A model generated the notes under the pieces. That model ran no database searches and was not told the DNA's origin. It saw only the letters and a program-made list of their open reading frames with translations. A stretch of 64,000 bases of DNA from a virus: the IMG/VR virus record IMGVR_UViG_3300010396_000007, positions 34,678-98,677 of that record. The stretch is one strand, 5' to 3'. Shown piece by piece: positions 1-7,890 of the stretch (its first letter is position 1; every line of letters starts with the position of its first letter). The translations under genes were made by a program, and so were the position numbers.

Positions 1-260
1 AGTTCGTCAAGGCTTTTGATTCTACTGACTAGTGACAAATCCCATTTATCATCATGGAACGTTTGTTGCACAGACTCATCCGATGTGTGACCAGATGCAG
101 CCGCTACGAAGTCTGTAAATGTAGGAAAATACTTCCGATATAATTCCGGGTATGCCCCTTCTTTTCTATAAAAGTCTCGTGTGACCTTAGTATGTTTAGC
201 TAGAAGCTTTTGCATATCTGCAATCAATGCTTCCTTTGACGTATCGTTTACGCTACTCAT
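1..260 (-). CDS. Hypothetical protein, 3' part outside window
   Basis: The reading frame starts at ATG 260 behind a GGAGGG ribosome site and runs off the left edge, so only about 86 N-terminal residues are visible. A segment reading KVTRDFYRKEG and then YRKYFPTFTDFVAAAS resembles the short 'tRdfYR...y...F.tf.dF..aAg' module seen at the N-terminus of some phage phosphoesterases and endonuclease-associated repeats. That resemblance is from memory and does not establish a function. A good promoter lies just upstream on the same strand. Confidence 0.6.
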   Translation of the reverse strand, partial: MSSVNDTSKEALIADMQKLLAKHTKVTRDFYRKEGAYPELYRKYFPTFTDFVAAASGHTSDESVQQTFHDDKWDLSLVSRIKSLDE

Positions 261-292
261 TACCCTCCGATTGAATTTTTAACTACACACCA

Positions 293-321
293 AGTATACC
301 ACACATGGCTTTGTTTGTCAA
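293..321 (-). promoter_or_regulatory. Sigma70-type promoter
   Basis: Read on the minus strand this is TTGACA, a 17-nt spacer ending GTGTGG, then TATACT. It points at the partial gene starting at 260 and would leave a short leader of about 25 nt carrying GGAGGG. It belongs to the promoter family seen elsewhere in the window. Confidence 0.75.
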
Positions 322-684
322 TTATTTCTTTCGTGCTGCCTTTTTGCGCTTGGCGCGAACGGGCATAAGGGCGGCAGGTTGCTGCATCTGTTGCATTTGT
401 TGCATCATCATTACCGGGGCGTAGAACGTTCTAAAGTCTTGTCTCTGCTCGGATAATGCTGTAGCAATGGTTGATGTTTGACTTTTAATGTCCTCTCTCA
501 AACCTGTAATATGTACATCCATGGAATTTTTTAGCTCTACTACATTATTATCAATACTCGTGAATTTATTCTTAATCCATGTAATCACTTTAAACACTCC
601 AATAATGAACCCAGAGAATGTTGCTATACCACCAGCGATTTTGAGAATCAATAAAATTGTAGCAAGTGAAATAAAATCCGGCAT
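322..684 (-). CDS. Small membrane-anchored coiled-coil protein, possible lysis accessory protein
   Basis: 120 residues. Residues about 5-40 are hydrophobic and form one long or two short membrane segments (LATILLILKIAGGIATFSGF). A polar, probably helical stretch follows, then a Met/Gln-rich segment and a very basic tail (RAKRKKAARKK). It is the last gene before the left-edge gene and lies just downstream of a possible cell-wall hydrolase, a usual place for holin or spanin-like proteins. No family is recognised, so a lysis role is inference from position and topology. Confidence 0.6.
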   Translation of the reverse strand: MPDFISLATILLILKIAGGIATFSGFIIGVFKVITWIKNKFTSIDNNVVELKNSMDVHITGLREDIKSQTSTIATALSEQRQDFRTFYAPVMMMQQMQQMQQPAALMPVRAKRKKAARKK

Positions 685-696
685 TACTTCTCCAAT

Positions 697-1104
697 CTAT
701 CGAAAAAGCATTAAGCTATTCATGTTGCCCACTTTTGGATGAGCAAATGAGTCACTTAAAATTTTATCTTGGAACCACGGGTTATCAATTGGTTTGGCGG
801 TATCGCACCAATATAACGCTCCTTTAGCGTAGTCTTGAGAGCCATCATAGATAGCTTCAACTTCATGGAGGAGTCTTACAAATGCCATATCCCAAATGGA
901 AGGTACACCTGAAGGCTGCTCGATAGTAGCAGAATACTTAGGTATACTATCAACAATATCTAACCAGTTTCCCCATCCTAAACGCTGACGGTTAGCAAGA
1001 CATGACATTATCATGCAACTTGCTAGATGGCCTCCGTACTCACGTCCATGTTTCCATCCCGCGAGTACGAGTTGACCTTTTTGAAAATCATCCTGTCTGA
1101 GCAA
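697..1104 (-). CDS. Hypothetical protein, possible cell-wall hydrolase
   Basis: 135 residues. The start appears to be TTG at 1104, directly behind AAGGAGAGAGA; the nearby ATG is out of frame. The segment SCLANRQRLGWGNWLDIVD, the later GALYWCD and the tail HPKVGNMNSLMLF loosely recall SleB-type cell-wall hydrolases (a conserved NR pair followed by a GA-aromatic motif). This is weak, and endolysin is only a candidate role, supported by position between internal virion protein genes and a membrane protein gene. Confidence 0.55.
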   Translation of the reverse strand: MLRQDDFQKGQLVLAGWKHGREYGGHLASCMIMSCLANRQRLGWGNWLDIVDSIPKYSATIEQPSGVPSIWDMAFVRLLHEVEAIYDGSQDYAKGALYWCDTAKPIDNPWFQDKILSDSFAHPKVGNMNSLMLFR

Positions 1105-1113
1105 TCTCTCTCC

Positions 1114-3216
1114 TTATTGCAATGCACTAGATGTTTGTGAGTAAATATCTCTCAATTTATCTTTACTCTGGGTTGCGTTGAGCGCATCGGTTGCACCTTT
1201 GGCAATAACCTTCGCAGCCGTACCCGGAGCACCACGTTCTGCCATTTGCCCTGCTTTTTGATAAAAGTTCCAAACTTCAGGGTGCGTTGCTATCTTATTC
1301 AGCAAAGCACGTCCAGCAGCGAATCCGCCACCTTCAGCTACAGTTAAACCAAGTAGCGCTCCCAATCCCATATGGGCTATACTAGCGCCCCCTGCCGCAC
1401 CAAGCGGAACAAGAACGCCCGCACGAGTTAGGTGCTGTAACTGTTCGCCTGCGTGAGCATCTTGTGCAAGTTGTTTCAAACCATTTTTAGCATCAGCAAC
1501 ATTGAATAAATCATTCTTGCTATCATCAGTAATTCGGGTCCATGCTTCAGAAAACTTTGCTGGATTAAACTGTCCATCGTCCAGTGAGTCTTTCATCATG
1601 GTTTGAAATACATCTTTGCCAAACGCTTTTACACCATCTGCACCAATTACTCTTTTCAGAACATCTGTATTAAAGTTTGCTTTACCTGCGGACGGCAATG
1701 CCGAACCCGCGCGTTTCAATCCTACGAAAGCCTTTGCTGCATCATCCATCTTACCGTCACGCAGCGCTGCAATAACAGGATTGTCGAATAAATTAACCTT
1801 ATCGCGGTAGCCTGCTCTCAATTCCTTGTAATCATTTAGAGCCGTTGGGTCACCACTTTTCTGAGCCATCTGACCAATTGTGTCATCAAGGGCATTGTTA
1901 ATCTTTCTTAATACACGACCATTGATATCACCAAGCTCATAACTATCACCTAAAGTACGAACCTGCTGACGAAGCGCCACTAAATCATCAATATTGAGAT
2001 TCTTTACTGGTTTCGTTTCAGGAGCTAAATCTTTAGAAGATTGAATAGGCTTACCGGAGGCATCGAGAATTTTAGGCGCTTCCGCAGTTGCTTCTTTCTC
2101 TACAGGTTGTGTGCCTGTTGAAAGTTGCTCTAGCAAGTCCTTAGTACTTTTATCAAGCTTGTCGCCTGTGGCGTTCTTAGCAGTGACAACAAAAGGATGT
2201 TCTTCGGGATTAGGCTTCGCTAGAAGCTCTTTGGCTTTCTTTTGAAGAGGATTGTCTGTTGGGTCAATCTCCTGCCCGCTTAGTCTGTCCTTAATATCCT
2301 TGATACCAGTTTCAAAATCGGTATGCATTTGGGCGTTAGATGCTTTAATACGATTGCCCATTTCTTCTACGATTTCCTGCTTACCTTTCGCGCCCTCGGC
2401 CACTTGAGATAGATTTTTAACCTTACCAGCAACTTGCCCTGCTTTCTGCAAAAGCTCGCCACCAGCTTCTAATGGGACACCTACGGCTGTACCAAATGCG
2501 GTAGCTTCCGCGCCCTGCTTTAAACCTTCTTTAGCTTTATCTTCAATGCTCCCTTGTTCTCGGGCAGCAGATTGCGCACCTTGTACGATGCCACCTTCTG
2601 CACCATGGATACCAGCAAGAGCAAGCATTCTAGCGCCAATGCGGAGAGCATTTACCAGTCTAGGAGAGCCTTCTACAGTCTTAATAGCTTTTGCTGCCGT
2701 CTCAAGTCTCTGAGCAACAGGGAGTGCTTTTAAAGCTTCATCACCCATTAGGAATTCAGCAAGTGTCTCACCGCCATAGCCAATCTTAGCAGCAGGAGGA
2801 AGATTTTCTTCTTTTGCTACATTATCATCGGCAATGTGATGCAGGAATTGTCTTGCTTTATCAGGTAGACCTAGGGTGTCCGCAGCCTTGGACGCCGCTT
2901 GAAAAACACCTTGTCCAACGCCGCCGAGAGTATTTAAAACCCCCGCACCCGCACCTTCTAGCGTTTCTCCGACTCCTACACCTGCATTTCCTACAACTTT
3001 ACCGGCTGTAGTCAGAGCGGAATCTTCTGGCTTAAACTCTAACCCATGCGCCGCTTTTTCAAAACCGTCTTCAGTGTTCTGTTGTGTTGGCGGTTGTCCT
3101 ACAGTTGCGCCTTGTGGGATAGGCGTAGAATACTGATCTTGATTCGAAGCCTGTCCCACAGTTGCGCCTTGAGGCAATGGTGTAGAATATTGGTCCTGCT
3201 GTTGGTTATTTTCCAT
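1114..3216 (-). CDS. Internal virion / DNA ejection protein (probable)
   Basis: 700 residues, next to the transglycosylase-bearing virion protein. The N-terminus contains a tandem repeat of about 16 residues (QDQYSTP.PQGATVGQ twice). Long Gly/Ala-rich amphipathic stretches (about 80-110 and 595-650) could contact membranes, and the rest looks helical (GNRIKASNAQMHTDFETGIKD and similar). Podovirus ejection proteins have this kind of composition and map position (compare T7 gp15/gp16), but no sequence family is recognised. An internal virion role is inference from neighbours and size. Confidence 0.65.
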   Translation of the reverse strand: MENNQQQDQYSTPLPQGATVGQASNQDQYSTPIPQGATVGQPPTQQNTEDGFEKAAHGLEFKPEDSALTTAGKVVGNAGVGVGETLEGAGAGVLNTLGGVGQGVFQAASKAADTLGLPDKARQFLHHIADDNVAKEENLPPAAKIGYGGETLAEFLMGDEALKALPVAQRLETAAKAIKTVEGSPRLVNALRIGARMLALAGIHGAEGGIVQGAQSAAREQGSIEDKAKEGLKQGAEATAFGTAVGVPLEAGGELLQKAGQVAGKVKNLSQVAEGAKGKQEIVEEMGNRIKASNAQMHTDFETGIKDIKDRLSGQEIDPTDNPLQKKAKELLAKPNPEEHPFVVTAKNATGDKLDKSTKDLLEQLSTGTQPVEKEATAEAPKILDASGKPIQSSKDLAPETKPVKNLNIDDLVALRQQVRTLGDSYELGDINGRVLRKINNALDDTIGQMAQKSGDPTALNDYKELRAGYRDKVNLFDNPVIAALRDGKMDDAAKAFVGLKRAGSALPSAGKANFNTDVLKRVIGADGVKAFGKDVFQTMMKDSLDDGQFNPAKFSEAWTRITDDSKNDLFNVADAKNGLKQLAQDAHAGEQLQHLTRAGVLVPLGAAGGASIAHMGLGALLGLTVAEGGGFAAGRALLNKIATHPEVWNFYQKAGQMAERGAPGTAAKVIAKGATDALNATQSKDKLRDIYSQTSSALQ

Positions 3217-3230
3217 GTCCTACCTTTTTA

Positions 3231-6107
3231 TTACTGCGTTTGTAATGCTCGATATCCCTTTGCACCGGGGACAGTAAACCCAAGAACTTGACCATTGTTA
3301 CCGTAAACAGGAACCTCTTGCGGAGTTAACTGTCCGGGTAACATTTGCTGTGTTCCCTGCGCTTGCTGTCTTTGCGACCACGGAGTTTCATAACCGTACT
3401 TCTGGCTTAATGTAGTAAAGCTAGAAGGAATGTTAGCTAGGTGCTTGTCGGCTGCTCCCGACATTTGATTGTATTGTTCGTCGTAAGGAGCAACTTTTCC
3501 ATGCATAACACCTGTGTACAGTCTAGCAAGGTCATCAATTTGCTTCTCTGAGTTTTCAGGAGTCATGTTCTTCATAATAGCTTCAACTTGTCCCTTTTGA
3601 GGAGCGAAGCCACCTGACAGAACCTTACCCATTTCATCGTTTACCGCGCCGGTTAAGGCCGCGAGCCTGCTATAATCACTTCCACCTGTATGATAATTTA
3701 ACTCATTCTCTAATTTATTAATCAGAGGATATTGACCGGCCCCGCTCTTAATGGCGTGTGCCAATTCAGTTAACATATTCAAGTGGTTTGAAACAGCAGC
3801 GGCAGCTTGGAATGTCTGCGCAGGTTTACTATTAGCACTCGTAAAGGAGTGTAAGTCCTTGTAGTTGTCCACATTATATGTTGGATTAAACTGTCTTACC
3901 ACATTCAACATATCCTGCTGTGTAAGTGATTGATCTTTGAACCATAGTTTGTTCGAAGCAACATTAATAGGAGCATCATAACGAGCAATAGCCATAGCAT
4001 CACGAATAGCTTCAGCCGGTAATGTTACGCCTTGGGCTTGTAGACTCTTATATACATCTTTAGGGTCCATCTTCAAAGCATCTTGCGGAACATTAGCTGT
4101 TTCCAACGTATCCAACATAGCTTGTTTCTTAGCATGAGCGGCCTCATCGTTGGCATTCTTAGCGGCTGCTCTTGCTTCAATTGCTTTTGTTTGAACATCA
4201 CTCTTACGTTGTTCTGCTTGTGTGGTTACATAATCGTCATGCGTTTTGATCGCATCGGCACCACCTTGCTGCAAGTAAGCTGCGATGTTATTAGCAGCGT
4301 CCCCTTGTCCTGATTGACGTAGGTGTGCTAATGCCGCGCCAACCTGTCCTTCGGAACCCGGAGGAAGACTGTTGTATGCACCCATGAATTTCTCTACATC
4401 AGAGGCAAACGTCGCGTGCTCTTTAGCAAAGTCTGTTGGCAGAGGATGCTTTTTATCAGTCGCTACATCTGGTGCTTGCAGAAGTCCTACACGTCCCGCA
4501 ACTGAGTCCACATACTTCTGCGTGTCTGCTGCTGAATGGTCTTTTGTGTCCTGAATGGCACCGTTTGGACCGATAGCTCCCGGACCACTATAATACGCCG
4601 CTAGTGCCTTCTTAGGGTCACCTTGGTATTGCTTTAGTAAGTCAGAGAAATAATGAGCCGTGGCATCAGTATTCTTAGCCGGGTCTGTTCTATTGTCATT
4701 ACCATCTGCGTCAATTAATCCATACTGTTTAGCCGTTGTTTTGGTAAACTGTCCGACACCTGTAGCACCTGTAGCACTAATTGCATTTGGATCGCCGCCT
4801 GATTCTTGTGATACAAGGCCGCGAAGCAGCGCTTGAAAGTTATCAGGAGTTATTAATGTTTTAATAGACGGTGCGTACTTCTCTGCTACATTATCAACCA
4901 TGCCTTGAATTTTTGTGTTCTTAACTTCGGGTGAAGTTAGAGTCCCCGGCTTGGTTACATCGGCAGAGATTTGATGGTTCACTCCGGTTGCTTCGTCAAC
5001 AGTGTCAAAGAAGTTGCTAAACATCTGCTCGGCTACACCCAATTGAGTAGCCATCGACTTCTTATTTAGTGCCAAGCGCGCGTTAAGAGGAGCATCTGTA
5101 ATGTTTTGATTGTCCATTCCCGGTTGTCCCCAAGCTGACAAACGTTTAGTGTCTTCAGGACTCAACATTCCTGTAGTCTTAAATGAAGGGTCCAGAATTA
5201 GATAATCCATATCCCATTGTGGTTTACCGTTAATCTCTACTTGCTTTCCCTCACTATCAAGGCGAGGTACGCGTTTATAAGGAATTGCAGTATCCGCAGT
5301 GACATTATACTTAGCCAAATCCTTGTAGGATGCTATTGCTTTAATATAGCCGGGAAATTCAGATTGAATCTTATCGACTAAATCTTTGTACTGCCCAATG
5401 TATGCATCTGCTGCGTCAGCATCCATCTTCCCAATACTGCGAGCATTGTTGTACATGCGCATATTCAATTCAGTGGTCTGTACGCGGCGAGCATAATCCT
5501 GAGTAGCTTGGTCTTTAGCATTCTGTGTGATCTGTTGACTCTGTTTTGCACCAGCAGCAAACCCGGCTGAAGCTGCGCGCCCAAGATTACCCGGACCATT
5601 TTGTACACCAAATCCGGCAGCAGCGCCTGTTAAAGCTTCCATGGCGATAGCAAGAGCTAAGTGTCCGTTACTTATCGGAACTTGCTTCTTTTGCATGTTA
5701 CCCATTGAATCGACAGAATAGGTGTAACGTGGTCCTCCTGCAAGTGCTTCCGCAATATCATGGAACATGCTCGCCTTTTTAACAGCAGGCGGTGGTCCTT
5801 GAGGGGCGGGAATGCCATTAGGCTGCTGCGGCCCCGGAGTCTTAGACAAATCTGAAGGTTTACCGGGTTGCTGTCCGGGACCATTAGAGGTGTTTCCCTG
5901 TACCGGCGAAGAATTGACACCTTGGGGAGCGGTGGCAGTTACAGGTGTGGGAGCAGGAGTAGGAGGAATATTTGGCGCTGCTGTTTGTGAAACGGTAGCA
6001 GCGTCATTCGCCTCTGGATTTGCAATGTCAAGTACCTGTCCTCCATTTGGCGGATTAGAGGTTCCTTCCATTGGTTCCTGATTTTGAGATTGTGTTTGTG
6101 CGTCCAT
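3231..6107 (-). CDS. Internal virion protein with lytic transglycosylase (SLT) domain
   Basis: 958 residues. A proline-rich N-terminus (1-110) is followed by a helical region. At about residues 430-500 is a clear soluble lytic transglycosylase domain: LVSQESGGDPNAIS carries the catalytic Glu, then GATGVGQF and AYYSGPGAI. Such domains in virion proteins cleave peptidoglycan so the genome can cross the wall, as in T7 gp16. The C-terminal third is helical with Gln-rich tails. It sits between two further internal virion candidates in one minus-strand operon with gaps of about 12-14 bp. Confidence 0.88.
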   Translation of the reverse strand: MDAQTQSQNQEPMEGTSNPPNGGQVLDIANPEANDAATVSQTAAPNIPPTPAPTPVTATAPQGVNSSPVQGNTSNGPGQQPGKPSDLSKTPGPQQPNGIPAPQGPPPAVKKASMFHDIAEALAGGPRYTYSVDSMGNMQKKQVPISNGHLALAIAMEALTGAAAGFGVQNGPGNLGRAASAGFAAGAKQSQQITQNAKDQATQDYARRVQTTELNMRMYNNARSIGKMDADAADAYIGQYKDLVDKIQSEFPGYIKAIASYKDLAKYNVTADTAIPYKRVPRLDSEGKQVEINGKPQWDMDYLILDPSFKTTGMLSPEDTKRLSAWGQPGMDNQNITDAPLNARLALNKKSMATQLGVAEQMFSNFFDTVDEATGVNHQISADVTKPGTLTSPEVKNTKIQGMVDNVAEKYAPSIKTLITPDNFQALLRGLVSQESGGDPNAISATGATGVGQFTKTTAKQYGLIDADGNDNRTDPAKNTDATAHYFSDLLKQYQGDPKKALAAYYSGPGAIGPNGAIQDTKDHSAADTQKYVDSVAGRVGLLQAPDVATDKKHPLPTDFAKEHATFASDVEKFMGAYNSLPPGSEGQVGAALAHLRQSGQGDAANNIAAYLQQGGADAIKTHDDYVTTQAEQRKSDVQTKAIEARAAAKNANDEAAHAKKQAMLDTLETANVPQDALKMDPKDVYKSLQAQGVTLPAEAIRDAMAIARYDAPINVASNKLWFKDQSLTQQDMLNVVRQFNPTYNVDNYKDLHSFTSANSKPAQTFQAAAAVSNHLNMLTELAHAIKSGAGQYPLINKLENELNYHTGGSDYSRLAALTGAVNDEMGKVLSGGFAPQKGQVEAIMKNMTPENSEKQIDDLARLYTGVMHGKVAPYDEQYNQMSGAADKHLANIPSSFTTLSQKYGYETPWSQRQQAQGTQQMLPGQLTPQEVPVYGNNGQVLGFTVPGAKGYRALQTQ

Positions 6108-6119
6108 TATTGATACTCC

Positions 6120-6866
6120 TTATCCACCAAAGAATCCTTTTCCTTTCCCGAGATTAGCCATCCCGCCTGTTGCAACAGCACCGCCAATAGAACCGACAGC
6201 GCCAAGAACACCTTGTAAAACACTGTTATCCGCTTGGGCAACATCATTTTGTGATGTGGTAGCGGCTTCACCGGCTTGTGTCCCGGCTCCTGTAGCTCCG
6301 GTTGCCGCACCAAATACGCTTGGTGCTGCTAATTCACCTTGTACAGCAGTGGCCCAGTTTTGTCTTCCTTGGGCATAGTTCTCTGTAGTAATTTCATTAA
6401 GCTGATTTGCAGTTTGTGATGCGCCTGCATTAGCAAGTTGCAATTCTTCATTAGCTGCCACGCCGCTAGGTAATGCGGTGTTACCGCCACCTTGAGCCGC
6501 AAGATTCTCACCAAGAGCTTGTCGTGCGTTCTTAAAGCTTTGACCAGTTGTTGTAATTGCGGCTGATCTTTTAGCAGCAAGTTCCGTAGGAGAAAACCCT
6601 TGTTGATTTGGGCCTGCGTTGACAATTGGCGCGAATGTATTCATCAGCCCTTGAAAGACTTGAGAAGCATCGCCAAAAACAGTCTTAGCTTGATCCTGAG
6701 CTTGTGTCATAAAGCTTGTGGTGCTAGCTGCTACCTGCTTCTGTCCTGAAGTTGCACCACATGCTAATGCGATAGTTCCATTATACTCGAAAGAGGATGA
6801 AGTGTCAAGCACGTAACGACCCATGCCGTCATCCCAGTGATACTCAAGCTTCGTAAATATTCTCAT
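6120..6866 (-). CDS. Internal virion protein (small, Ala/Gly-rich)
   Basis: 248 residues, low complexity, rich in Ala, Gly, Gln and Thr. A helical middle (QAQDQAKTVFGDASQVFQGL) is followed by a Gly-rich hydrophobic C-terminus ending GKGKGFFGG. Size, composition and location immediately before the transglycosylase protein match the small internal core proteins of podoviruses (T7 gp14-like position). No recognisable enzymatic motif. Overlaps the preceding gene end by one base (6866). Confidence 0.65.
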   Translation of the reverse strand: MRIFTKLEYHWDDGMGRYVLDTSSSFEYNGTIALACGATSGQKQVAASTTSFMTQAQDQAKTVFGDASQVFQGLMNTFAPIVNAGPNQQGFSPTELAAKRSAAITTTGQSFKNARQALGENLAAQGGGNTALPSGVAANEELQLANAGASQTANQLNEITTENYAQGRQNWATAVQGELAAPSVFGAATGATGAGTQAGEAATTSQNDVAQADNSVLQGVLGAVGSIGGAVATGGMANLGKGKGFFGG

Positions 6867-7300
6867 TATACCATTTCCTCTTTCGGTGTGTCAATGAAAA
6901 GTTTTCCAAGAACCCCTTCACCGAAGTCCTGAAATCCTAATCGCTTGATGCAAAAATTTCGCAATAACGGGACGGTGCTTATAAAAAAGAAGCCACTGAA
7001 TCCATTGTCTTTAGCTTTATTCTCTAATTCAGGAAAACCCGTTAGCATCGCTTTTAAATTTCGTCTACCATCGTCATTATTTAGATATTGAATGTCTAAC
7101 TGTATAATGCCTACACCTTTTTCAACAATGGGCTTGCCGCGTACAAAACATATCGGCCCTTTCTCATCTTCATACACAGAACACACAGTACCATCTGCGT
7201 AAAAGAAACTAGCGGGTGTATCTTTGTGGTGCTCGTCAAGCATTAAAGAACTTGCTAACAAACTGTAATCATCATCTGTAATGTATCTACTTGTTATCAT
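6866..7300 (-). CDS. GNAT-like phage protein (probable)
   Basis: 144 residues from ATG 7300, which overlaps the stop of the upstream gene as TAATG; a longer reading from 7321 lies inside that gene. The middle (ICFVRGKPIVEKGVGIIQLDIQ) and the end (NKAKDNGFSGFFFIST then IKRLGF) follow the beta4-alpha3-beta5 and lGF ending of N-acetyltransferase folds. Podoviruses often carry such a small acetyltransferase-like protein between tail and internal virion genes, with unknown substrate. The family call is tentative. Confidence 0.6.
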   Translation of the reverse strand: MITSRYITDDDYSLLASSLMLDEHHKDTPASFFYADGTVCSVYEDEKGPICFVRGKPIVEKGVGIIQLDIQYLNNDDGRRNLKAMLTGFPELENKAKDNGFSGFFFISTVPLLRNFCIKRLGFQDFGEGVLGKLFIDTPKEEMV

Positions 7301-7890
7301 TACCTTCCTTTTGCTTCCCAATACGCGAATCCACTTGAGCCGTTGTTAGAGATAGTAAAGCCAGTGATGGACTCAGAACCTTTAACAACAAACGTGATAC
7401 GATCTGTAGGCGACCAAGTTGTTACTAAAATCATTTCAATAGTAGATGGGAAAGGAATTGGGAACGTAACAGCTATTGTACCAGCATTAATATCAGTCGT
7501 TACTGCACCCCATTGTGTTATAATTCCGAGTGGGTCTTTCTCCCAAAACCCATTAGCATTAGACCCTTGACTAAATCCTGCCGTTGGGTCCGTGTTTGTG
7601 ATATTAGTGACTTTAGTTGTGTTCGTAACATTGGTTACAGATTGCACAAGATTATTTGGTGGAGTAGGAGGGATAATTCTATTCTGGGGAACTACCCCTC
7701 CATTGAAATAAGTTCGCAAAGAATCACTTGATGCGTGCCATATAGGAGGTATAGGGGTACGCATATAAACACTCTGCCCCGGTGCTGCTTGGGATGTTTG
7801 TGCAAATCCTGTTAAAGAAGTTACGGGCGCTGTAAGAACAGGCTCGTAACCGCTAGTATCAGCATTTGTTGATTCTTGTAAACTTGGCAT
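7300..7890 (-). CDS. Tail-associated structural protein, hypothetical
   Basis: 196 residues, poor in charged residues, rich in Pro, Thr and Asn. The second half looks like a beta-sandwich (GTIAVTFPIPFPSTIEMILVTT...) ending FAYWEAKGR, as in phage fibre or receptor-associated domains. It sits directly after the large tail protein and is probably a tail accessory or fibre-tip protein. No family recognised. Confidence 0.6.
   Translation of the reverse strand: MPSLQESTNADTSGYEPVLTAPVTSLTGFAQTSQAAPGQSVYMRTPIPPIWHASSDSLRTYFNGGVVPQNRIIPPTPPNNLVQSVTNVTNTTKVTNITNTDPTAGFSQGSNANGFWEKDPLGIITQWGAVTTDINAGTIAVTFPIPFPSTIEMILVTTWSPTDRITFVVKGSESITGFTISNNGSSGFAYWEAKGR

Noticed and set aside
322-1104. Confident holin-endolysin cassette
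   Set aside because: Only topology and a weak SleB-like resemblance support it; no catalytic motif is secure.
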